From Lineus longissimus (Eukaryota; Nemertea; Pilidiophora; Heteronemertea; Lineidae), in the NCBI RefSeq assembly GCF_910592395.1, contig NC_088322.1, positions 13,449,431 through 13,513,430 on the forward strand: a stretch of 64,000 nt of DNA, written 5' to 3'. Positions 11,617 to 21,544 of this stretch are shown piece after piece. The notes below the pieces were generated by a model that saw only the letters and a program-made list of their open reading frames with translations, searched no databases and was not told the origin of the DNA. Numbering within the stretch: position 1 is the stretch's first letter; each line of letters starts with the position of its first letter. The position numbers were made by a program, and so were the translations under genes.

Positions 11617-12573
11617 TTAAAAGTATGTCGTCATCAACTCACAATTGCCTTCGTTCTGTAAGTAACCTGTCGGACTCCACACCTCCACAATTAGTCTTGT
11701 TCTAACTCGCTTCCCCTTCTTTCTGGCCAATGTAACCAAGAGCAGATTCCCATCTCTATCAAGACTCAAGCATCGCAGCCTTGATTTGAAAACAACTTTC
11801 CGGTTACCCAGATATGTCTGTCCAGTCTTAAGGCTATTTATAGGAAATTTCCTAAAATTGAATAAGTCTACCCGTAATTCGGTCACCAACCAAAGCGCAC
11901 TTTGGCACATATATGAGAAAAAGCGATTCCGATTCCCAACCTCAACCAGCACATTTGGTTTTAATGGTCGTTTCCCTCGATAGTCTGGTATGCAATTATA
12001 TGCAATTGTGGCTTTCGCCGATAGAATATAAAAAAAACACTTTCTGGTGATCCAGTGAAGTCTGAAAAAAAAGGTATTCGCCAAAAGTATCGCAATTTTT
12101 GTCTTATTTTTCAGCAAGACATCATCACCTATATTTTCGCAGTTATAGATGTCAACGAAGCTCCTTGTCGCTAGATGAATAACAACATATTCTCCCGTTT
12201 CTGAAAAGGTGAATTGAAGGATCTGTGACCAATAGTATGTTTGTATTTGGAATTTAATTCTTCCAGAGATTCTTCCTTCACTAGAATCGAAGAGTAGATA
12301 CCATTTCTTGTCATCATTTGCAAGTATAACATACTGTGAATAATTCGGTGTCATTAAATTGCTTTTCAATATGTTATAGGTATATTTTTTTCTGTAGCTT
12401 TCCGAAGAAGTGTCGAATACATAGCCTGTGATGACATGAACACTCGTATTGACTCCGTGTTTTCGGTCGTAAATGACCTTAGATTGATATAGAAGCCATG
12501 TCCCAGTGGCAGGAATTAACGTTTTACTTATCCACTTGGTGGCCGCAGAGCCCAGTTGTCTAAATGACCGTGA
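11617..12573 (-). CDS. Unit 3, terminal exon C: all-beta, propeller-like domain
   Basis: The exon is 957 nt, 318 codons plus TAA. The frame is open up to about 12660, but the start is placed at the acceptor CTACTGCCAG|TCA (phase 0), because from there to a conserved Trp is 26 residues, against 27 in A2, and the LIP..G.W motif then aligns with VIPDNGFW of A2. There is no ATG upstream of the conserved region in this exon. The middle aligns with A and B (a Y-rich strand, then GRISGRIKF matching GSFLGKIAV of A1). The C-terminus, DRDGNLLLV followed by VEVWSPTG, reads like an NHL-type blade. Joined to the PAN exon at 15220-15561 it gives a 432-residue, probably secreted protein. Exon C is the most diverged of the five paralogues. 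Confidence 0.72.
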   Translation of the reverse strand, partial: SRSFRQLGSAATKWISKTLIPATGTWLLYQSKVIYDRKHGVNTSVHVITGYVFDTSSESYRKKYTYNILKSNLMTPNYSQYVILANDDKKWYLLFDSSEGRISGRIKFQIQTYYWSQILQFTFSETGEYVVIHLATRSFVDIYNCENIGDDVLLKNKTKIAILLANTFFFRLHWITRKCFFYILSAKATIAYNCIPDYRGKRPLKPNVLVEVGNRNRFFSYMCQSALWLVTELRVDLFNFRKFPINSLKTGQTYLGNRKVVFKSRLRCLSLDRDGNLLLVTLARKKGKRVRTRLIVEVWSPTGYLQNEGNCELMTTYF

Positions 12574-15219
12574 CTGGCAGTAGCTAAAGGATATTGGTCG
12601 GGAATGCTGTACATTAGAAAGGATGAAATAAGCACATGATGCTGGCGCTAAAGTTGTTTATATACCTCGTTATAGACCATACAAACGACATTGCCCATGT
12701 GGGGCTGATATTAATAGTGAGAAAACTTATATCTATTTTGACTTGATGTTTGTGAGAGATTTACATGACATTTAACACGTTTTCAGCTCTTTACAACTTT
12801 TTTTTAAAAATCTGATACAAATTGTGAGCTTACATCATTTTGTATTTTCCACATTCATTACGACCTTTGTCACAATAGGTGTTCTTACTAAGATGACAAA
12901 AGTAGCCATGGATGCGCTTCACAAAACACCGAGTAATTCTGTGTATAAAAGTCAGACACTAAATGAAAGTTAATTAAAGCCAACAAAAATAATCCCTAAG
13001 GCAGATTATGTCGTTAGCAGGAATTAATAGTCATTAGAGCCATGTTCTGGCACATTTACATATATGTGACCTTTATTAATATTGAAAAAATATTTATCAT
13101 TCGACCTTTATTCGTTTATATACATAGGTTAAAATAACATAATCACAAAGTTTACGCCGTTTTCCAAGAAAAGTTTCCAAATAATGGAACAATTGCATAA
13201 CAAGCATTGTGATTTGGCCCATAAAATTTCCTAAATCGCTTATTCGGGTCAATCAAAATGGCCTTAGTTACCGGACTTTTTCCTGCATCTTTTCGATGCA
13301 TCGCGAAGTATACAAAACAAGGTGCGCATGTGTCCGCGGATTGAACGCGGTCAATGAATCAAAGATAAGTTAGCAGCAATGATGTCATAAACCTCGCATC
13401 AACCTCGCAAGGTGTGTCACGACAACGACCGAAATATTATCTCAAGTCGAACATGGGAGTGAACATGGAAGTATTTCTGTTTTTCACTGCGCTTGGGAGG
13501 GACTCGTGTAGACCGTTTTTCACATTATCTAATGCCGTGGTCACACTGGGGTTTTAACACGAATTGAATTCGAATTAAAACGTTGATACGTATTGGGGCG
13601 TCACACTCAATTCGGTTCATACCGATCTCAATCCGCTTTAACCAACACGGTTCTTAAACCGAATTGAATGCGAATCAGCTAATCCGAATCAACGAAACCG
13701 TATTAAGATTTCAAGTGTGACGCGCTTGATACGAATTAAGGTTTTCGATCGCACTGCGCATGCGCCCGGCGCATAGAAGGTGACCTTTGACCGCGGGAAC
13801 TAGTGCTCCGAACTAGTTAACTGATGTATTTAAATGATCTCATTAACTCAAATCGTTTTTCGTTATGCCATAGAATTGGGAAAAATCAACTCCCTTGCAC
13901 GTGACTTGCATTTCCATTTCCTGGCAAGGTATGTTGCCGCCGGTTCATTGGTCAAAGGTACGCTGGTCAGCAACATCGTCGCGGCGGGGTTTTCCCCGGT
14001 TTTGGCCTCGTTTTCGAGGGCGAGGCCGGGATTCTCCGCATTTAGCGACGGTGGTGTTGACTCGCTGAGGACACTCCTCTTTGACCCGAACTTTGGCAAT
14101 AGGCATGGCCGGGAGATGGATGTTCAAGCACCTTACGCGATTTTAACTTGTTAATAATGACTGTGTGATACTGTGATATTATATACTTATATGTTTTGTA
14201 CTTGTAAATTTTATTCTCCCATATGGGAGGTTAATAACTAATAATAATAGATGGCGCGTTTTAAACCGATTTGAATGCGTATTCGGGCCAGTGTGACGCG
14301 ACCGTTCTGAAACTGGATTAACCAATTCGTATTCCGGAGAGCGCTCTACGGAGTTCGGTTTCAATTCGCATCCAGTGTGAACACACCATAATACACTTTC
14401 CAGTCGAATTAGGGCATGAAGGGATCGACTTCCGTAGTTCTGTTGCATCAATTACATGTATTTACACTTTCCGGTTGAACTTGAGAGCAACTTATGATGT
14501 TCTGTTTTTTATAGTGGGTGAAGGTATCGGTTTGCCAAAGAAAAATACGTGCTTGCCTGAAGAGGAAATGACGACACAAAAGAAACAGACCAAAATATCA
14601 GTTCATTTTGACGGGCGTAAGACCCGCATTGATTATTTTTACCGCTTCCTATCTAGTATGAGGAAGTCAATTTCACGTTTATTGAGTTACTGCTCATCTC
14701 AATAGTAGGCAGACCAAATTTCATGGTTGACGCAAAGAGTCGTTTGCGCACCGACCCCGAGTAATGATCTTCAAAACATTTGTAACTAAATGAATGATTT
14801 TCCCCGCCCACAGACCGAGGCAGTCTGGCGTAAGAACATTGATTACTATCGTTAGGTTTCATAACCATGTGACATGACATAGTCAGGCCTACACATAATC
14901 ATCATATTATACCCTATCGGGCCTCATTGCAATGTCACCCAAAGACGTTACGCAAGGATAACCTGTTTTTCAATAGGCCTGGCTGAACGATAACCGTATG
15001 GGTGTGCGAGGTCGAAAGAGCGATACGAAGATTTGGCTGGATTTTGCCGGGTAGAATTTTGCCAAATCACACTTATTTGTTCGCGTAGTCCTACGTAAAG
15101 ACCATCATCATCATGTTACTTAGCCCAATGGCCGTAGTGGTAACGGGGTAGTGTTGACAAAATTAGTCTCCACTGAGGTTTGTTTTATTTTTGTGGCCGT
15201 ATAAGTTACATGTACCTAC
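12574..15219 (-). other. Inferred large intron of unit 3
   Basis: The 2.6-kb interval between the unit 3 PAN-exon donor (AGG|GTAGGT) and the exon C acceptor. It contains an 855-bp transposon (13534-14388) and no exon I can support. The frames near 13.83-14.15 kb lie inside that element. Confidence 0.55.
13534..14388. mobile_element. Non-autonomous DNA transposon with TCACACTGG termini, 855 bp
   Basis: The left end GCCGTGGTCACACTGG and right end CCAGTGTGAACACACCA are imperfect inverted repeats flanked by a 4-bp duplication TAAT (13530-13533 and 14389-14392). Sub-terminal sequence on both sides is full of degenerate cgaattgaat-type words in inverted arrangement. No transposase is visible. The superfamily is uncertain. 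It lies in the unit 3 intron. Confidence 0.7.
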
Positions 15220-15561
15220 CCTCAGCATATATAACTTGAGCTTCGGCGAACTAGCTATAAGGGACAAATGACACTTGACTGGCTTTTCACTGCAGATGCA
15301 TCGCCTTGCCTTCGGAAAACAACCAAACGACAGGTTGTCTTTCAAAGCATTAGAGCGACACAGCCTTCCACAATCCAGCAGTGACCTTGCTGGCCACCTG
15401 GAGTCGGATTTCAGAACCACTCTTTCGATGACGTCTTTGATGAAGTGTGTCTTCATCATGGAAACATCTCCGCAACAACTTTGAATACAAGTAATGAATG
15501 CAATGCAGGTAAACAAAATATTTCTGTCGCTTTTGCGCAGTGCTAGCATAATCTGTAACAT
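15220..15561 (-). CDS. Unit 3, 5' exon: signal peptide plus PAN/apple-like domain
   Basis: A 114-codon exon beginning at ATG 15561-15559. Residues about 13-31 form a hydrophobic signal peptide (core ILFTCIAFITCI), with likely cleavage after the CCG that follows. The PAN-like part has SLLDCGRLC matching SLLACAIMC and SLLACAVLC of units 1 and 2, then further cysteines (GC, RCIC, KC). It ends LYMLR at AGG|GTAGGT in phase 0, at the same place as the MYERK and IFEKK ends of the other two PAN exons. It is the only PAN exon in the locus with a visible export signal. It is predicted to splice to exon C. Confidence 0.75.
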
Positions 15562-15701
15562 CGCGGCCGATACTGTTACACTGTAGAATGAGTTTACTTG
15601 TATTCACCAGAACGAATAAGTGAACATATGTTTTCAAGCTTTTTAGTACACGTATTTTCAAGTTCTGAGACCTCAAAATTTTAAACTGTGTTATGTTTTG
15701 C

Positions 15702-15833
15702 GGGCCTCGGTTGTTCAAGACACGTTACTAATCAAACACCTGGCATTAACACATCTTAGCGTAATCTCCTCTAACTAAGTCAAGTAAGGTCAACGTCAAG
15801 TTATTGACTAACTAACTGGTCCTGAACAGCCGG
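15702..15833. mobile_element. Short MITE, about 130 bp
   Basis: The left end cgggcctcggttgttcaaga and right end gtcctgaacagccgg are imperfect inverted repeats (CCGGCTGTTCAGGAC against CCTCGGTTGTTCAAGAC). A related partial copy is at 7291-7440. No coding capacity. Confidence 0.45.
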
Positions 15834-16765
15834 ATCAATTTATTGAAACCTCAACAAGCTGGAAAATATGTCTGAGAGGAATCATTCACATATTCAAAAC
15901 GTTCACTTGTATCAACACCTGCAGGTCTAAAAGGTCCTCGAAAGTAACTAAGCCCGACATTCGTTGAACAGGGAGAACAGCCGCTGCAGCTCCGAACATC
16001 CCTGGCAATGGAGAATGGACTGCATCTGCCAAAAATTCGTGAATCGTTCTGGGAGAAAAAGTGGGCATATGTCGGTATTGTTCGAAGCGTGTGGGAGAGG
16101 ACACAGTACACAGATGTAACTGCATACAGACGATATAGTCGAAAAGTAGATCATAATGATAGAACTGTAAACTGTACGGAAAGATGACTGTCCTTGATCC
16201 ACCGCGAGATTGGATTGAAGAAATGAAGCTTTTCCATGTGCCCTTTCTCTCCATGCCCCAACATATTCACTTGTATCAACATATCTCGAAGGGCTTCAAA
16301 AGTAGCTATTGTGATTGCTCCCAGCACAAGAATCGTATGATTTGGTGATTTAGTCATATCGGTATTCTGCAACCAGTACAGCATCACTCTCTGATCTGAA
16401 TATTGATTAAGGATATTTTTTGTGTCGGTTTCATAATCGATATAATTGATCTTAGCATAGAAAGTGATTATTGATCAGCAGCAGTGTTGCAGTGTTGTTT
16501 TAATCATTTTCAAATCGAATGCAAGTAGAAATACATTACAAATTTGAAAGTATTTAGTACGGTGTAGTTATTGTTTAGTAAAGGAATAAATCAAAGTCGG
16601 TGTAACGGTTTTAAATGTCCTAGGACAAAATGTCCGCGCTAGAGGGTTCTATATGTTTTTAATAGCCGGGTACCGTGTAAAAAATCCCGGCTGAAACTTC
16701 TGTCAACCGGGCTGAAACCGATTGATGAGCAGAATGATTACAATGCAGCCTTATAGTGAGAAACG

Positions 16766-17791
16766 TTAAGTCATTCTACTGTACACTTTTACCCCATTAT
16801 ACGGTCCGCTTCCAATTTTGTTTTGTTGCTGATGCATCTGCAAGACGTTCCATTGATGGTCGAATACAACCATGTGCATTTTAAATTGTAACCGATCTAT
16901 GCGCTTTAAACCATTCAATACAATATGTAATTGTCTGACGGCGTCATACTTTTTATACAAATGTTTTCCTGGGAAACATTTTATGCGGAAGCAATTAACA
17001 TACGGTTTGGATAAGTCGAAATTCGCGAGGAAAATTCCAAAACGATAATTAACTGGAAAAACCCTAGTTATGAACATATTAGTCAGTGACAATGTCCAGT
17101 TCTGATTCTTGCCCAGTCCGTTACGTCCAATGTTATTGTAGATAAAGTATTTTATCATATTGTTATTTATAATGACTACTACATCAACAGATTCAAGGTG
17201 AAACATGGCCAGTGGTGGTTGTTTTTTAAAGGGAAACACCTTTGTGTCATTGAACACAAGTTTGCAAACTAACTCGTTGCCCACTTTGTACCAGAGACTT
17301 TTGTATAACGTCAAAGTAATCACCAACGCAGACTTGGAACTTTTCGACTCGCAGAAGAAAGAAAACGTGTTCATATCTAGAGTGTACAACCACACTCTAA
17401 TGTTAGTAAAAGAACATTTTTCTGTAGAAGGAAACTCTAAACGACCTGTAAAGTTCCCCAATGAAATATCATAAAGCTTAACATCACGGCTGAAAATTTT
17501 TGTTCTGCCCGATCTCTTGAAATAGATGCAAATGAGAAAATGCGACGCCAAACGAATGGAAGAAGCCATTCGACTAAAGTAAGAATAGTTATAATGTACG
17601 CGGTAAGTCTGTTCACTTGAGTATAACTTGTAGAAAATGATTCGTTTCCAAGGAATCGGCTCCTCAGTATATGTGACAAATATGAAAGGAAGTGTTGGGT
17701 GGAAATGAAGACCCAATGCCTTTCTATTCGAATGAATAGTTGGGATAAACGAGAGAAAACGCGACGGGCGATATTTGAGAAGAGATACACC
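16766..17791 (-). CDS. Unit 2, terminal exon B2: paralogue of B1
   Basis: The exon is 1026 nt, 341 codons plus TAA. It begins at TTTCTAG|GGT in phase 0; the TAG of the acceptor closes the frame upstream. LKY follows the junction at the same distance as in B1, then FIP, then the B-type block FHPTLPFIFVTYTEEPIPW, a KLYDIS.G strand and the ending YNGVKVYSRM. There is no ATG before the conserved region; the first codon of the aligned core is TTG. Only 112 bases separate the junction from the A2 stop codon, so there is no room for a promoter and a private PAN exon. This supports its being an alternative terminal exon of unit 2. No AATAAA is seen at the stop, unlike B1. Confidence 0.75.
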   Translation of the reverse strand, partial: GVSLLKYRPSRFLSFIPTIHSNRKALGLHFHPTLPFIFVTYTEEPIPWKRIIFYKLYSSEQTYRVHYNYSYFSRMASSIRLASHFLICIYFKRSGRTKIFSRDVKLYDISLGNFTGRLEFPSTEKCSFTNIRVWLYTLDMNTFSFFCESKSSKSALVITLTLYKSLWYKVGNELVCKLVFNDTKVFPFKKQPPLAMFHLESVDVVVIINNNMIKYFIYNNIGRNGLGKNQNWTLSLTNMFITRVFPVNYRFGIFLANFDLSKPYVNCFRIKCFPGKHLYKKYDAVRQLHIVLNGLKRIDRLQFKMHMVVFDHQWNVLQMHQQQNKIGSGPYNGVKVYSRMT

Positions 17792-17903
17792 CTAGAAATG
17801 TGAAAGATACAAAGAAAACATTTCGAACTAATGCAGCAGCAAAAAACGAATAACTCCAAGACCATCCTCCCGGTACTGATACGGACCAATAGAGCCGAAG
17901 GTT

Positions 17904-18878
17904 TCATTTTGTTGTGTATACACCAACTGCAGTGTATCGTTCTTCCTTTTTAATATTTTGGTTTGGGGGTCCTATGACACGCATTAGTGACCCATCAGAC
18001 GGATGAAGAAGAAACATTACGTCTTTGCTCGGTGGTAACAAGGAAATTCTCGTTTCCCTAAATGTCATCAAACCAGACCCGTTTCTAGATAGGCCAAGCT
18101 GTGGCTCGTAAATCTCTTTCAAAGCAACACCAGTCCCCCCAGAAGCGGCGATATAAAACACGTAGAAGCAACCATGCCTAGGGTTGTACACAAACCTGAA
18201 TAAATTGACCGGTGGCATTAGCTTGATGAAATAATTCACTGGTTTGTACATAGTTTCCTTACGATAAGCTATAAGATAACATCGACGGTAACTATTTCTG
18301 TTACTATCGTAAATAGCATCATTGATGACATCAAGGCCACCGTTTACACGCTTGGAAGGCACATGAGCGCCACTCTCTAGTACAAGTTGAAAACTCCCAT
18401 TGTTAATAACTTCTCTTGAGCCATAAAATGTTACTACTAGACGACCAAGGTTTTTACATTGAACTACTATTTTCTGCCCAATTCCAATAATAACTTGAAA
18501 GAAGCCAGATAAGTAGCAAGTATCATTTTTTGGAATCAGAAGTGTACCTGAGAAAACTCCTTTTATGATGTCGTAGAAGTGATAAGTGTACCTGAATCTG
18601 CTGTTCACACTATAGAATGCAAGGAACTGCTTGTAATTAGCTGTTCCTGATGTTCCTTTGTATTTCTTCATAAAGAGTTGACTTTTGTATTGAATTCCGT
18701 AAGAGGTGTTACCCAGTTGGTAAACGACAACGTGATGATACGGTGAGGTTGTTGGCCTCTGCAAAGTTAGTATTCTGCCAGACTTCGTATCGAAGGTCCA
18801 AAATCCATTATCGGGTATAACAAGCGGCGGTATGAATGTGAACCGTTTATGATATCTATATAGAATCCTTGTCAAGCT
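17904..18878 (-). CDS. Unit 2, terminal exon A2: paralogue of A1
   Basis: The exon is 975 nt, 324 codons plus TGA, exactly the length of A1. It starts at GTTAG|AGC in phase 0, followed by TTG-ACA where A1 has ATG-ACG, so the exon has no start codon of its own. Shared with A1 are FIPP, FDTKSGRI against FDRKSGGI, the VVYQL/LVYKL strand, IPKNDTC/VPKNDVC, NGSF, NGSG.MTF.E and PSDGSL near the C-terminus. N-glycosylation sequons include NTS, NDT and NGS. Joined to the PAN exon at 19780-20034 it gives 409 residues. No polyadenylation signal occurs between its stop and the B2 acceptor, so transcripts ending in A2 must either run on into B2 or use a non-canonical signal. Confidence 0.8.
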   Translation of the reverse strand, partial: SLTRILYRYHKRFTFIPPLVIPDNGFWTFDTKSGRILTLQRPTTSPYHHVVVYQLGNTSYGIQYKSQLFMKKYKGTSGTANYKQFLAFYSVNSRFRYTYHFYDIIKGVFSGTLLIPKNDTCYLSGFFQVIIGIGQKIVVQCKNLGRLVVTFYGSREVINNGSFQLVLESGAHVPSKRVNGGLDVINDAIYDSNRNSYRRCYLIAYRKETMYKPVNYFIKLMPPVNLFRFVYNPRHGCFYVFYIAASGGTGVALKEIYEPQLGLSRNGSGLMTFRETRISLLPPSKDVMFLLHPSDGSLMRVIGPPNQNIKKEERYTAVGVYTTK

Positions 18879-19779
18879 CTAACATTATTGAAAGTTATAC
18901 ATGTACATGTAGAATCGCCTAGTAGATTAAAAAAGAGGTGGTGGCACAAAAAGGTATTGCCCCTTCGTAACCTTAAAAACCGTAAAAATTTTCCTACGAG
19001 ATATCAGTATCAGCGACGACACCGACTATTCATGAGATTTGAAGAAACCAGCTATCGATTAGGAAAAGCGTCTTTTTAGCTGCGGTTTTTTGAAAAAAAA
19101 CAATTTATGCTAACACGTAGCAGCTTGTAAGTGATGCATTTCGCATTAAAATTAGCAAAATGTTTTTTTGAATCGTGGATTTTCACATTTTGGCAAATTT
19201 TAATCGAAATCTCCGTGGAGATGACCTATTTTACTTTTTTCCCAATAGCCAAAGCAAGCAGTAATACCTATCTCAAATGCAAATTCAGACCTTATGGTCC
19301 TGGGAGCCTCATCTTGGTGCTTTCAGATTGCAACTGCGGCACATAGAAATCCGAACAGTCAGGTTATCAGCGTCCTAGTGTATAGAGAACTCATCGCCCA
19401 GGATTCGATGGTGAAAACATTGCAGTGAAATTTGACCTCGAATTGCAATATTTACACCTTCTTTGCCATGAAGAAGGATACTCCCACTCGAGATTGGGAT
19501 GTCTCCTTTAATAATGTTAATAATGATAATAATAATGATAATGATAATCACCCAGCCTATCCAGAAACCTTCCTGGAGAACCAAGGGCAGCCACAAGGAC
19601 ATTTCAGGCCAGTTGAGAGTTACAAAGTGGCACCGGCCGGGTATCGAACCCCGATCACAAGACCAACACTCAACCGTTGTGCCACCGCGCTCTCCAATGT
19701 TGTAAGTTCAAATAGAGTGTTCAGTCATCGAGCTTTAAACCAGGACGTAAATGTATCACGAAAAGCGATTTACAATTAC
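18879..19779 (-). other. Inferred intron of unit 2 containing a SINE
   Basis: This 901-base interval between donor AAG|GTAATT and acceptor TTAG|AGC is close in length to the matching 876-base intron of unit 1. The only recognisable content is the SINE at about 19507-19696. Confidence 0.55.
19507..19696 (-). mobile_element. tRNA-derived SINE
   Basis: On the minus strand the element starts GGAGAGCGCGGTGGCACAAC, which carries an A-box-like sequence, followed about 35 bases later by the B box GGTTCGATACC. It ends in an AT-rich microsatellite of the ATTATC/ATTATT type. This is the standard layout of a tRNA-derived SINE with a simple-repeat tail. Confidence 0.75.
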
Positions 19780-20034
19780 CTTTTTTTCAAAAATCCGGGA
19801 ACCTGCCTTCGTATAAGCCTCCACCTTCTCCATACACGTTCCCTTCTTCTTACTCCTCTGGCACACGAAGCGTGCATTCTCCACGAGGACATTAATTGTC
19901 GAACAGTTCGGTTGGATACACAAGACTGCACAAGCCAAGAGAGAAACAGCATCTTGCGAACCAATATCTGGTAGAGATATGGCCATATCGACCACCACCT
20001 TCTCGAACTTTCCATAGTTGCCACTTTCAGCCAT
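19780..20034 (-). CDS. Unit 2, 5' exon: PAN/apple-like domain
   Basis: An 85-codon exon starting at ATG 20034 in a good context (AAAAATGG). The cysteine pattern and sequence match the unit 1 PAN exon: LPDIGS against HPDIGS, SLLACAVLCIQPNC, STINVL, RFVCQ and SKKKGTCMEK are shared. It ends IFEKK at AAG|GTAATT, a phase-0 donor homologous to that of unit 1. An in-frame TGA lies about nine codons before the ATG, so the ATG is either the true start or preceded by an unrecognised acceptor. No signal peptide is visible in this exon. Confidence 0.72.
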
Positions 20035-20109
20035 TTTTGGCCGATAGTTTGCTTTACTTCAGGTATCACGATTCGTATGCTTAAGGAAGTGGAACTGAAC
20101 TGCAGGTAT

Positions 20110-20240
20110 TTGTTTTCCCGATCGCCCCGAGGACGGACCTAAGATGTTGGTCAAAATCGAAGCGGCAGCCAAGGTCTTGGACGAAATGATTGCTCCCCCA
20201 AGCAGCGTTTGATGAGGCAACCGCTACCGCCAGAGAGGTA
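20110..20240 (+). pseudogene. Degraded copy of an exon-like segment (see 22511-22640)
   Basis: The segment from ggtatttgtt through cgccccgagg, gaaatgattgc, tgatgaggcaa and atttctat aligns with 22511-22640, but the frame that is open there is broken here by stops near the end (gtttgatga). It lies just upstream of the unit 2 PAN exon. It looks like a decayed duplicate of an exon or of a transposon fragment. Confidence 0.4.
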
Positions 20241-21544
20241 TAAATTTCTATTTTAAACGACCCCCAACTAAACATTGAAATGTGATGTTTGACTTCTGCT
20301 TCAATATTTGTACTAACCAAAAGCACTTCTGGTTGCAAAACCATAACAACCACCGCCAGAACGAGGCACATTTCGTCATACACTGAAAATAGTGTTATAT
20401 GTACAGTACATGTACGCAACGTGTTGCACCCAAGGCGCTTTAGGATTGTCTACGACATTGATCACTTCGTGCAGCCTCACGTCAACACGATACTTTATTG
20501 TTTCATTTTTTTGTTCAAAAAACGACCGAAGCCTAACGAATCGTGGTCATCCTTGGTCCGTTATCTGTATCGTTCCCTGCAAAAAAATCTGCTGAAGACT
20601 GCTGAAGTCGTTGGCAAAGCGAGCGCGAGTTGGAGGGGGAAAGGCAAGGTTTGATCATCGATGCATTTACAATGTTGAAGTTTTTATCGTACCCATTATA
20701 AGGCAAACTCAATGCATGTTGAATTGTCCGTGTTGTTCGAAGAGTATTGGGACTGACCAGCAACACAGATAAATCGGCATGATTGAGTGAGCTCATCGTG
20801 AAGTTATGCTTGGAGAGGACATGTCAAAACAATTTGGCAACAGCACTTTTTACAAGTATCTCACATCCATCTTATTTGTGCCAAGCATCACATCCGTCTT
20901 ATCAGGTCGGTATGCTTCTCCGTATTAATCTGACGAGGGGGTTTATCGAGGTTGGTTGGTCTGCAATGTTTTGCCCAAACAACTCCTTTAAACCTGCGCG
21001 TACCACTGAACCTGCGGCGTAGTGATACATCAAACCATGCATGGAATATGACAATGGGAGGAAAGAAATGTGCATTGCTAATGAAGTATTAGCCTCGTGT
21101 GGCGAAATGACTTTTCTTTTCTTTTTGGACACCCTGTAGCCTATTTTAAGGTAGGCCTATATTGGTAAGCTGGTTGAAGTTGAGAGTTTTTATGGCAACA
21201 TGAATTATGTGCTTATTACATCAGTAATGGACTTTCCTATCAATATTAAATTGTGCTTTAGAAGTTGACTCTCTGTTACATGTAGGAACATTGTTAGGTG
21301 ATTCAGGAGGAATAAGGATTCAACTAGGCCTGTTGTGATTTGTGCTGGAAACTCCCCGTTATGAAAGGTTTTGGGGTATGAGCTAATGTGGGGTGTGTGA
21401 GCAGAAGGCAGGGTCACTTTGGAAGTCACCGAGGACCGAGCAGGACCTGTTTTACGGAAGGAGCTCCGACTTATATCCTCGCGTTGGTGCCGCTGTGACT
21501 GCGAGACTGCAGTGTACCGTTCTTGGCGTTGGTGCCGTACGAGT

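Noticed and set aside
15121-15170. Possible tRNA or SINE A-box (ggccgtagtggtaacg)
   Set aside because: No matching B box or tail follows, so a tRNA or SINE cannot be supported.
15851-16387. Overlapping minus-strand frames with a short repeated peptide (LIQVN)
   Set aside because: They derive from a weak direct repeat near 15.89 and 16.26 kb. There is no domain, start context or splice evidence.
17437-17907. A 156-codon minus-strand frame spanning the A2-B2 junction
   Set aside because: It is out of frame with both conserved exons and crosses the inferred acceptor; no paralogue exists at the matching place in unit 1.
19432-19974. A 180-codon plus-strand frame
   Set aside because: It is a chance frame across a SINE and the antisense of the unit 2 PAN exon.
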